In this document: positions 42,901 to 53,342 of the stretch, one piece after another
How positions within the stretch are numbered: position 1 is the first letter of the stretch
Layout of the letters: every line of letters starts with the position of its first letter
Assembly (NCBI GenBank): GCA_014904985.1
Contig: MU128972.1
Location: 156,462-220,461, forward strand
Direction: 5' to 3'
Source: Hydnum rufescens UP504
Taxonomy: Eukaryota; Basidiomycota; Agaricomycetes; Cantharellales; Hydnaceae
DNA: 64,000 nt
The notes under the pieces: model-generated
Told to the model about the DNA's origin: nothing
Databases searched by the model: none
The model's input: only the letters and a program-made list of their open reading frames with translations
Made by a program: the position numbers and the translations under genes

Positions 42901-45250
42901 ATGACCACACACCCGCTGATGCGGGTGTGTGGTTATAAGGTAAGTTTTGTCTCAGTAAATACAATACTGCAAAAGAGTAGTGCAAGCTACTCTTTTTGTG
43001 CTGCCATGAATTTTTATACTAACGTAGCCTCTATTCCTCCAGATCAAAACCAAAACAACAAATGACAGGCCACCCAATGAGTGAGCCCAGGAACCACACC
43101 CGCTGTGGCAGGTGTGGTTCTATTTAAGGTGAGTCTCCCCCCTAATAGATGCAGCCGTGCAAAAAGAGCAGCAAAAGCTGCTCTTTTTGCGTCGCTTTTA
43201 ATTTTGTAACTAATTATATTTTATTCTAGGTATTGCCATAAATGAAGACCCAAGCAGCAAGCCCGCCCACAAAGGAGACCCACAAATGAAGAGACAAACC
43301 ACACACCTGCTACTGCGGGTGTGTGGTTCTATCTATACAAGGCATGTAACACACCCCTGACGACACAAAAAGAGCAGTGAAAGCTGCTCTTTTTGCGGTG
43401 CTTTTAATTCTTTTTAACTAATGATTTTTTATTCTAGGTACAGTATTGTCACAAATGAAGACTGAAGACCCATGAAGCAAGCCCCCCACAACAATAACAC
43501 ACCCGCAGAGGGGACCCCCAAATGATGACATGCCACATGAAGAGATGAACCACACACCCACTTCAGCGGGTGTGTGGTAATTTTAAGGTGAGCATATAAC
43601 CACGCAAAAGGAGCAGCATGCACTGCTCCTTTTGCATGGCTTTTCTTTTTTCCTTTTTACTAACATATTATACATTATTTTAGGTTGTCTGAACCCACAA
43701 CCCCACCAAGCAAACACACGAGAACAGCAACAGACCTGCCAAACGAAACCCGCAAGAGTTCAAACCCCCAACATGACAACCAAGCCCCATACTGAGTATG
43801 AACTGCATGACTGCAGTACAAACCAAGGACCACACCCACCAAAGTGGGTGTGGTCCTACAAGGTTTTTATTTTTTTTATTTGATTTCTATATGTACAATG
43901 ACACAAAAGGAGCAGCGTAAGCTGCTCCCTTTGTGTCACTTTGAATTTTTTTTACTAATCAACATTCTCACTCTAGGATCTGAACCGAGACCCACAAACA
44001 AAACACCCACCCAAGTGATGACCAGCCCCCCATACAGAACCAAGTATGCGACCAGGGTGCAAAGGGAGTACCACACACCCACTTCGGCAGGGATGTGGTA
44101 CTAGTTCAGGTGAGTCCCCCCCCCTCAATAGATACTGTGGTGCAAAAAGAGCAGTGAAAGCTGCTCTTTTGCATCACTTTTAATTTTTTAATTAATAAAT
44201 CTTTACTCTAGGTATCACCACAAATACAAATGAAGACCCACAGTGCAACCCCCACCCCCCCCGAATGATAACATGCCCATGAACGATGATGCACCAAACG
44301 AAGACATGGGACGATGCCAAAACCGGTACGAACCACACACCCACCATCACAGGTGTGTGGTTCTATACAAGGTAAGTAATGCACCCCCAAGGGCACAAAA
44401 AGAGCAGCCTTGCTGCTCTTTTTGCATCCATTTTTATTTTTAACTAACAAATTCATTATTCTAGGTTCTAGGTTCTTGCCTGAACTACCACCAAACAAAA
44501 CCCCCCCCCCTTTGGAAATGACAATGCACCCACCAACGGAGAGTCCCAAATGCGACCAGCCAAACAAAACCCAGAAACAGGGACGCACAACGCAAGGTCC
44601 AGGGACCCTGGACGAACCACACACCTGCTTCAGCAGGTGTGTGGTAATTTCAAGATAAGTAGGATCGCGCAAGAGGAGCAGTGTATGCTGCTCCTTTTGC
44701 ATGGCTTTCTTTTTTTATTTTTTCTTTACTAACACATTATTTATTCCTAGATTTTCACCTGAGCCTACCACCTGCACTAACCCCCAAATCAAAGACCCGC
44801 AACCCTGCCAAAGACAGCCGTGAGAATGGACGCCCACAAACCCCCAAAATGATGCCCAGCCAGTACAAAACAGTACCACATACCCACTTCAGTGGGTGTG
44901 TGGTACTACAAAGGTTTTTTTTTCAAATTTCTATATGTGCAATGATGCAAAAGGAGCAGCACAAGCTGCTCCGTTTGCATCACTTCAATTTTTTTTTACT
45001 AACATACAGTATGATTCTAGGATCCAAATTGAAACCCCCGAAATGACAACCTACCCCAACAGTGAAGTGCCAAGCTGCACCCCCGACCACACCCACCCAA
45101 GTGGGTGTGGTACTACTACATAGTTTTTTGTTTTTAAGTTTCTACAGATGGTACCACACCCGCCTAAGCGGGTGTGGTGCCACTAGATAGTTTTTTTTAA
45201 ATTTTATTTTAAATTTCTACAGATGGTACCACACCTCAGTGAGTGTGGTG
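42900..45250 (+). repeat. FB4 right arm: longest series of hairpin/intron-like units
   Basis: Plus sense. H1 hairpins at about 42903-42933, 43092-43120, 43297-43329, 43549-43579, 43827-43856, 44072-44101, 44331-44362, 44616-44644, 44874-44905, 45084-45113, 45151-45181 and 45226-45251. H2 hairpins at about 42968-43001, 43157-43193, 43363-43400, 43601-43639, 43899-43938, 44141-44178, 44394-44427, 44666-44703 and 44943-44982. Clear intron-like segments include 42940-43042 (103 bp) and 43129-43229 (101 bp). The third unit has GCATGT in place of the GT donor. Outward, units lose the donor, then H2, and shrink to ~70 bp with only H1 and a TTTCTACAG acceptor. Confidence 0.7.
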
Positions 45251-45645
45251 ACTTTTTAAATAAATAAATAAATAAAAATAAACAACTCAGTAAGAATAAA
45301 ACAGAACTGCCAAATTAAACCCACTGACTGGGGGTAGCAGTGATAATAAATAAATAAATAATTATAAATGGAACATGTTATCCCCAATAAGTCCATATGG
45401 CCTGCTGCAAGTCTGAGATTCTCTAAGTCCCAGTTTTGGCCAATTTTTGGCCATTTCAGCCAATTCTGGGCCAGGAGGTGAAATTATAAAAATGGCCATT
45501 TTGGCCGAAATAGTGATGGGACCTACTTAGGTACCATTATCTGCCCAGAAGTGGTACCTAACTAGGTAGGCTTAGATGACTGACCAAGGTGTTTACCTGG
45601 TAGGATATCATGTTTGATGTATCCAGTTTCCAGGATGGCCTGTCC
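45250..45645. repeat. Right terminal block of FB4
   Basis: An AAATAAATAAAT tract, TTGGCC repeats, the two GGTACC words and the M1-type end (45595-45645). It is the inverse of the left end without P5. Confidence 0.65.
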
Positions 45646-45649
45646 ATGA

Positions 45650-46790
45650 ACCACTTGTCATGCCCCTTAGCTGGACCTTCCATGGGAACCCTGGTGACCC
45701 AACCAGAACAGATCCTCATGTCCCTTGCAGCTTTCAGCAAGCAGGGCATGCGTCAGTGTTCTTGGTCATTGGTAGGGTTCCTGGAAGCAGCTCGGTATGT
45801 GGTGTGATTTTTTATCTCTGGAGGGTGGCAGGGCTGAACTTGAAACTTCTCTGGTGAAAAGGGAGTTGAGTAGGCAAGGACATCGAACTGTTCCCCTGGC
45901 TGGTTAATCGCCAGGTGCGTTTCCTGTGCTGTCCTCAGCACTGAGACTTTGTAATTAACCTGGAAGTCTTCTCCTAGTAGTACTGGGACATTCATGCCTG
46001 GGATCATGTAGGCTTCTTCGATGAATTCTAGGACTTGGTTATTTGTCGTGGGCATGAAGACATGAAGGTTTATAAAACCCAGAATCTTCGCCTGGTTGGT
46101 GAGCTCGAAGAGGCTAAGTTTCATTCCCTTTTGTAGTTTCAGGCGGTGCTCTAGGGTGTTGTAGTATTCCTCCAATATCAGGGTGATGTTGGTGCCTGAA
46201 TCCAGTCATAACTGTACTTCGGGACTTGAAAGAGACCCTAAGTGGCCCCTGTACACACTGAGAGCTGTAATACTGAGGGCAGATTTCCCTGGGGGTGTAG
46301 TCCTAGCTTTATGACAATGAATGACCTTCACTGGAGGGTCATTTGGTGCTTCTCAAAATCCAGGCAGAGGGCCCCTGGCTGACATTGACCTTGTTGCCAT
46401 GGCTGTGACCCTTCTATGCGTCCTTTTGAGGTCCTTGGAAGCTCGTTTCTCTGGTGGCTTCTTCAGTGGGTCCAGGGGGACTTTTATGGGAGGGGGAAGC
46501 AGTATATTACTTGTTGCTATATTTACATTATGCAACAAGTTGAGGTGTGTTTCTATGTATGTGGGCTTCCCATGGGGTACAGGGGGCCAGATGATGAAGC
46601 TTAAAAATTCAGCGCCACATTGACCATCACTGAGTATGCAGCCTTATAGTCAGGCGTTTCATACTGCTGGTGCTCCTTTTTAAGCATTCTCCTTTCTAGA
46701 TGATTAGAATACACCCTGAAGTGCTTGCAATCCCTAACCCAATGTTTTTCACTTCCACATGTGAAGCATTTTTGATTCAGCTTGTGATAG
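45650..46790 (-). mobile_element. Ty3/Gypsy gag end and protease fragment
   Basis: Minus-strand reading gives a CCHC knuckle CFTCGSEKHWVRDC (near 46760), HLERRMLKKEHQQYET, and then the protease part with FELTNQAKILGFINLH and MIPGMNVPVLLGEDFQVNY (45753-46175). It matches the plus-strand remnant at 51.1-52.2 kb closely. The frame has stops and there is no RT. The outer end of FB4 abuts its 3' side. The gap 46791-46927 between the two facing gag remnants has no gene. Confidence 0.7.
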
Positions 46791-46927
46791 CTAACTACAG
46801 TGTCTCCCTTTTGTGTCTCCCTACATGCTTCCCTAGGCTACATGTTCAACTACCCTCAGTTCACGATGGTTTACTCATCCAATTCATAGTACTTTATTAC
46901 ACTGGTTCCCTCTAGCCAACTGAGAGT

Positions 46928-49900
46928 TTGAACCGATCACTATGGGTCCTAACCAACCCTCTACTTGAAGTGCCTCTAAAACCCGGACTCTACATGTCGT
47001 GGTCAATCCCAATGACCCTGGAATTGAATACCACCCCACAACGCGAGAATGTCTCACTATCCCTGCTCATCTGCGAATGCCAGGTCATCTGCAGGAGATT
47101 ATCAATCGTCTGGATGCCCCATTGGGCGAATATTGTCTCCCAGACACAGACGTGCCCATCATGCTCTACCAATTTCTCACAGCATGGGCGAAGTTCTCTC
47201 CATCCATGTATTACAGCAAGTATTTCCAGCAGGATGAGGACACTGGGGCCTGGGCCATTGATCAGGAGATGAGAGCTCTGGTCCAGATGGGAGTAGAAGT
47301 GTTACAAGCTGTAATTACAGACTCCATATGTCTAATGGGAGAAGAGAGGTACCCTTCTACATCAACAAAGAGCACATCCTCAGCAAGAAGCTATGGACAT
47401 CGACTACGATCGAGGAACTGCGCACAGCAGATAAACTGCTGAAGCTACGGGTAGAATTGATGCTCGCATGCCTAAAGAAACTGAAAAATCTACATCAAGG
47501 AATGCTACTGGCTACCCCTATGGTGTCCCTCACCTCCCTCCCTCCTACTCCTGACCTACCTAAGTGCCTAAAAGAACTGTGGGAGGACAAATGCCTCCCC
47601 ATATGCAAGGTCACCCACCGAGCAGTTATGGTAGGGTGGGAGACCCTACAACGTGAAATCCAGCAAGGGGAAGAGGTCCCGTATTCATGACACCACCCAT
47701 TCCTGGGCATGTATGTGAAAAAGCTCGATGTGTACGATGCAGAGCTAGATGACCATCTTAACCTCCAGCCCCTTCCATGTATATACACTGAGCCATATGG
47801 CCTGGGGCTCTTCATACCTCCTGAGGAGGAAGCTACCCCTTCAGCCACTAATAAGGGCAAAGGGAGGGCAGTAGCTCTCAAGCGAGGACTTGGATTAGGA
47901 CTTGGGAGCCTGTCAATGCCAACTCCCCCCACTGAGCCCTCTCTGTCGCTCTCGGCAGCGCGCTATTGCGCCTCTTCAGTGGATTGGGACACCACACCAT
48001 CCCCTCCATCTAGTTGGAAGGACATCCCCTTGGATGAAGGCCCATCACCTTCAGGGTCTACTCCCGAAGGACTCCTCCAACAGACACCCCCGTCAGCAAT
48101 ATGACGATTGGCAGGATGGTCCCAACGGGTCTCCACTATGGGGGAAGGGCTACTGAGTGCTATGTGGACCCCTACTAAAGCCTGTTCCATGTCACTGCAG
48201 ACTCAAGGACAAGAACCACCCCGGACCCCTGCATTACAGTGGATTGCCCAGTCTCCCCCAGGGGGAGGCCATCAGGCCATGGCCCCTGAAGAGGTGGCTC
48301 CAAGTACGCTGCATACAGACTTCTTCATCATGAAAGCTAACAATGAGTACATGGACGTCAACAACTACCTCTATAGGGATGCTCCCTTCCTCCCCACTAC
48401 CCAATGTCTCCCTCAAGCCCATCACCATTTCACCCGCCTAATGGAGGAATCCATCACCCCCATGGCTATACTAAAGGCCCTGGGCCCTGTCCTACCTCTG
48501 GAGCCCACGATACGCATCCTCCCAAGGGAGCTAACGAACAAAACGGTGCCCACATCATCTCCGGGCTCAGGACGCGTGGGGATGAGTCCTAGTCCTCCCC
48601 ATGTCTCGACACCCAGCCCCCAAGGATCGAAGGGTGATTCTGGAAGGCCCGACAGCCCAGGAGGAGGGGAAGAACTGGATAACCTACCAGGTGGGAGCAG
48701 GGGACCCCCACCCCTGCCAGAGCCCCTGAGTGGTGATCCGGGGCCTGGAAGGGGACCAGACCCAGGGCCACAAGGCCCTAGAGGGCCACCTGTGCCCCCG
48801 AGACCCCCTGGACCCCAGGGCCTTCAGGGCCACCAGGGCCACCGGGGCCTCCAGGAGGTGCTGGTGGTTTCTTCCAGCTGCTGCAGGGGCTTATATGGGA
48901 TAACAAACTCAAGTGGTCGGTCATTCCAGAATGGGACGGGGACCTGGAGACGGCCCTAGAGTGGATCCTAGCCTGTGACAACCTCACTAACCTTGGCCTG
49001 GAAGTCGCGAGACTTCTCCCCATGATAGCATCATCTTGATTTAGAGGTGCCATAGCCTCGGCATGGCGAGCTCACTCTCGTTGTAAGCAGGAATCTCCTA
49101 AGAGACTATGCCACAGTCCAAGATTGTTGAATCAAGGATGAAAGGAGAGGGCCATGGAGTCAATCCGTAGGTTAAGGTCCGATTGAATGAAAGGCCTTGA
49201 GGTTGAGAATTTGTCTTGCTAGGGCAGGCTTGCTCTAACAATGAATGAATGGATGATTTGATTCAGAAATCACACTGATGGCTCTCCTCTTGAGGGCCTA
49301 TCCAAAGCGTGAACAATACTAGATATGGTCTGGAAATCACCCTGGTGCCAACAGCTGTCCTTCAAGACTTTAGAGACTGAGGGTGAGGGGGAAATCAATC
49401 AAAATTCGCATCCCCTGCACTTAATATACATCTTGGAATAATGCCATGGTAACCAGCAGAAAGGTGGGGTTAAGGCGAAAATGATGAAAAAGAGATTGAG
49501 TCAAAGGCTTCAAAACTGAAGGAGATATTCAATTAACAAGTCAGAATGGGGGAATATGGCTTAACCAAGGTATCCCTCCTCTCCTACTGAACAGAATCCC
49601 TTGGGGAAAGGTGGAACTGGTCGCCCTGGACGTACCCTCCATCGGACATAGGGTGCCAGAACCATAATTGCCTTTAATAATCAGAAAAGCGGAGGTAAAA
49701 GTGAAATGAGACATGGGGAGACTAAATTGCAGAAAGCCGAGTTCTAATCCGCTCGTTTTGCCCTTGGTACCATTCGATGCGGATTTTCAGCGTCTTTCCA
49801 GGGGTGGTTGTTACTAACGAATCAGATCAAAACTGGTGGAGATATTCGCAAAATACTGAAGGATAGTGTGGAGCATGAAGTAAAATCGACCTGGAGGGTG

Positions 49901-52680
49901 CAGTTCGCATCCGATAAACACATATGTGGTACCGTTGGATAGGTATTGATCGTAGCTTCTGTGAGCCATTTTTCCGAGTCGATCCGATCAAAAATGAGGG
50001 AGATATTCACAAAATACTCCTTGAGAGTATGGGAATAGCCCCTATTTAACATGTGACTAATCCGTGAGTTGGATCCAAAGGATTAGGCAATCTTGATTAT
50101 ATAATTGGGACTCGTATATCCCCGCCGAGGCAATGAGCAATGCACAATGGATTGGGTACCAAACAAACAGGGCAAGTTGAATTGCCTGAGCCACAGTTGG
50201 CTGGGCTTGAAGTAACTACAATTTGAGGTAGTCTGTTGAAGACTTGGAGATGGACAAATAAATGTCTCGTGTACAAGGTGGAGGAAAGAGAAATAAAATG
50301 GGTCTTGGAGAATTGAAATCCATGTCGTATGGCAATCAAAGGAATGGTAGGTATTTGAAGGATTGGAATTGAATAATTTGGATTCATTTGAGGAGGTAGT
50401 TGGGTCCTGAAGCAGAATATACATAGTAGGGTTTTATCCCTCCAACATCGTCCAATCCGCACTCCCATATTACAATCCTGGCATAAGCTAGAAGATTGGG
50501 TGCTCAAACACTATCTAGGTGATTCCTGGGTCACAGCGCAGCATCTAATGTACAGCCAAGAGACATTTTGAGGTGCAGTGCATCCCTACAAATCCCCAGC
50601 CCAATACATCCAGCGACACATTCTCCACACCCATCTCTTCTACCAATTCCCAGTCAATAGCGCTGAAGAGATGGCGTTGATCATGGAGAATGCCCCCCTC
50701 CCTTGGAATCACATACTACACTGGAGTGAGAGGCCTCCCATCAAAGACATCCTCACTTTAGCTAAGCAGTACGAAGACACACTAGTACAAGATTGGGAGG
50801 ATGAATGACACCAGTGGAGGAGATGCGAACAGAGGCAGCACAAGCAAGCAAACCTCGCGGATGCTGGGAGTCCCTCCTCTGGCAGCTCAGATTCCCTCCA
50901 TTCAGAATGGGAGGATGACGAGGAAGGCACCTACAAATACTCTGATACGAGTATGGCATGGGAGGTTATGTCCAGAGCCTATAACACAAGCAAATGCCCC
51001 TTCAAGCCCAGGAACTGAGATCAATCAAGAAAGCCACAGCTAGATCGTACAGTGGCAAGTATGGAGAAAACGTATCTGTACCCATGCAATGATTCGGTCG
51101 TCAGCCACCATAAACCTGGACAATGCTGTTTCGCTTGTGGGAGCGAGAAACACTGGCTGTGTGAATGTCCCCACTATGGGGAATTCTCCAGCCATCTGGA
51201 CTGCAAAACTTTGCAGAAAGAGCATAGACACTATGAAACCCACAATACAAGGCCACTTACATGGCGTACGTTGATGAACAGATGAATGGGCAGTCTTTTC
51301 AGTAGAGGAGCAGGGGACAATTACTCCACCACCTGTCTCCAGTGTAATTAGGAAGGAGCCTACATTTGTGGAGACACATCCTGACCTGCTAAATAATGTA
51401 AATACAACTGCAAAGACTTTTTGGGAGATCCCTCCAGCTGCTTGAGTGCCCTGAGGCCAAAGAAGCTGCCAGATGAGGGAAAGGAAGGTGACCGAACCAT
51501 AAGGGCCAAATTAAGCATTGAGGCAAGGGAAGCCCCCAGGGGGCTGCAATTGCCAGTGATGACAGATGGGATGTCTCGCCTGCACGTAATGCATGACCTG
51601 CAGAGTGAACTAATGGGAGCACAAGTTGATCCCACCCCCGAGAGCAAATTTGCACACTCACTAGGCTGGAGGGGGACCCCTTTTCCCCGAGGTCCGAAGG
51701 AGGAGGGACATCCCCCAGGAATAAGCACAGTCCAGTGCATGAAGGCATGATCAATGCCTCAGGGAAGGTCTGCCTTGGGTATAACGGCCCTTAGCATTCT
51801 GGATGGCCACCTGGGAAGCATAGAAGGACCTGTAATGCAGTTGTGCTTGGATTCAGGTGCAGACATTACGCTGCTGTCAGAGGAATGCTATCGTGCCCTC
51901 CCTTCATGACCCAAGCTCCAGAAAGGGATGAAGCTTAATCTGTTCAAGCTTACCAGCCAAGCACGAATACTAGGCTTCATCAACCTAACCTTCCTAATGC
52001 GATCGAAGGAAGGCCAATGGCTAGAGTTCATGGAAGAAGCATACGTCATCCCAGGGATGAACGTACCGGTCCTCCTAGGAGAGGACTTCCAAGTTAACTA
52101 TGAAGTCTCGGTCCTGCGCATGGCCCAAGAGTCCACATTGTCTATCTGACAGCCTCGAGGTGTATTTACAATACAAGCCTACTTGACTCCACCACCTGCT
52201 TTAAATGTGGAGATAAGACCCAGGCATCCAGAAGGAATACGAGACAGAAATGTGTACCTCGCAGCCTTGCGATGGGGCAGGACTCAGCAGTTGTGCCCTA
52301 CCTCTACCTCCAAGAAAGACCACCTCATAAAGGCCGCCAAGGACATTCATATTCCCCGGGACATTCGGTGAAGATAGGGTTGCGAGGCCAGTTCCAAGGG
52401 CAAGAGGAATGGCTCATCAAGAAGGTCATACTTCCTTCAAAGGACAGGTACTTCCTGGCCTCTCCTTCCTGCCTGATATGATCTGACAACCCATTCCTCC
52501 CAGTCTCTAACCCTTCACCTTGGCCGAAATGGATATGAGCAGGAGATGTGCTGGGGATCCTTCATGATCCAAACAAATATTTTGACAGTGGGCAGGATGA
52601 GACACAGTTGAGGAAATTATGGGCCTATGCACTACTGGTCCAGAAGATCGCCAAGGGTTCCTTAGGCAAATGGGATTTGG
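46928..52680 (+). mobile_element. Ty3/Gypsy gag-protease remnant, split by a solo LTR-A
   Basis: Gag begins near 46999 (MVNPNDPGIEYHP) and continues in pieces to 48104. Then 48108-48959 holds a Pro/Gly-rich, collagen-like part (GPRGPPVPPRPPGPQG). The capsid core IPEWDGDLETALEWI is at 48.9-49.0 kb, and across the LTR come LEDWVLKHYLGDSW and the rest of the capsid (50.45-50.81 kb). A CCHC knuckle CCFACGSEKHWLCEC follows at 51.12-51.17 kb. The protease has LCLDSGADITLLSEECY (51.84-51.90 kb) and VLLGEDFQVNYEV (52.07-52.11 kb). The last recognisable part is ILHDPNKYFDSG (52.56 kb). RT is missing where an M1 repeat starts at 52690. Many of the stops are TGA at sites where Arg fits. Confidence 0.8.
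49082..50447 (-). mobile_element. Solo LTR-A inserted in the gag of the Gypsy remnant
   Basis: 1366 bp with a perfect TCGT duplication (49078-49081 and 50448-50451). Removing it joins RAHSR to PIRTPILQSWH in frame. Very similar to the copy at 37798-39164. Confidence 0.9.
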
Positions 52681-52689
52681 GCACCATTG

Positions 52690-52840
52690 GCAGTATAGAT
52701 TGATACATCAAAACCAGTAAGTTACCGCAAAAATTCATGCATCAAACCCCAATAACTACCAGGCCTGGTTTGATATATTGGGGCATGATAATGATATATG
52801 ATACCAACTACCATGGTATTATGTATAGAGGCTGCTAGTA
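52690..52840. mobile_element. M1 MITE-like repeat
   Basis: Starts GGCAGTATAGATTGATACAT and contains GTAAGTTACC, TTCATGCATCAAACC and GGTTTGATATATTG. It truncates the Gypsy frame as the copy at 32.8 kb does. The right end is approximate. Confidence 0.45.
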
Positions 52841-53342
52841 CTTATCCATTGGAGTATGGTAATAGGGCCAGGTTATCTCCATGATGATTTCATCACGTTA
52901 TCAATTGCCATTATAGGAAATTAAATTTAATATACAGTATGACCATTCCCTGTGCTAGGCATTGGGATTCCCTCTTGGGTCCACTGTTGCTGCGCTGTGA
53001 TCCCTGAATGCCCTCGGGCTACACCTTGGGGCTCATATTGTTGCTTCTTGTGTGCACTTGCCCACAATCCTGCTGCTGCTTGGAACACATTCACAACATG
53101 TTCATTCTCCCAATTCCATCACATCCGATATGGGAGATACCTAGAGGAAGAATTGTTGCAATATCATAAGGTAGGCTGCATCCATACTCATCCAGCCTCC
53201 GGCCCCTGCCGAATGGATCATGTGATGGTTAGGGTTAGGGTTTAGACACTCAAATTTTAGGGCCAAGTACCAACTTTTCTCCGGGGCTCTGGCCATGACT
53301 AGTTTTAAGTTGAATGTATACACATAATGGAAATGAGAGGTA

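Larger units (their letters stand above)
36237..45645. mobile_element. Foldback element FB4 with outer inverted ends of the M1 type
   Basis: Outer ends are CAGGCCATCCTGTAAACTGG (36237, inward) and the inverse with one change (45645, inward). The left end continues as GATATCCTACCAGGTAAA and, after a nested palindrome, as GGTCAGTCAT...GGTACC. The right end has the same order without the nested palindrome. Between them are arms of hairpin units around palindrome P4. I could not find a convincing target duplication. No transposase is encoded. Confidence 0.6.

Noticed and set aside
5105..44982. Hairpins followed by T-runs as bacterial rho-independent terminators
   Set aside because: The T-run is one side of the stem, the same hairpin occurs dozens of times without genes, and the surrounding genes have introns.
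48690..48860. Collagen gene
   Set aside because: The Gly-Pro-rich stretch is a known feature of mushroom Gypsy Gag and is followed by the capsid core, zinc knuckle and protease of the same element.
53226..53245. TTAGGG-like run as a telomere or subtelomere
   Set aside because: Only about two and a half copies, located inside a DNA transposon just within its left end.
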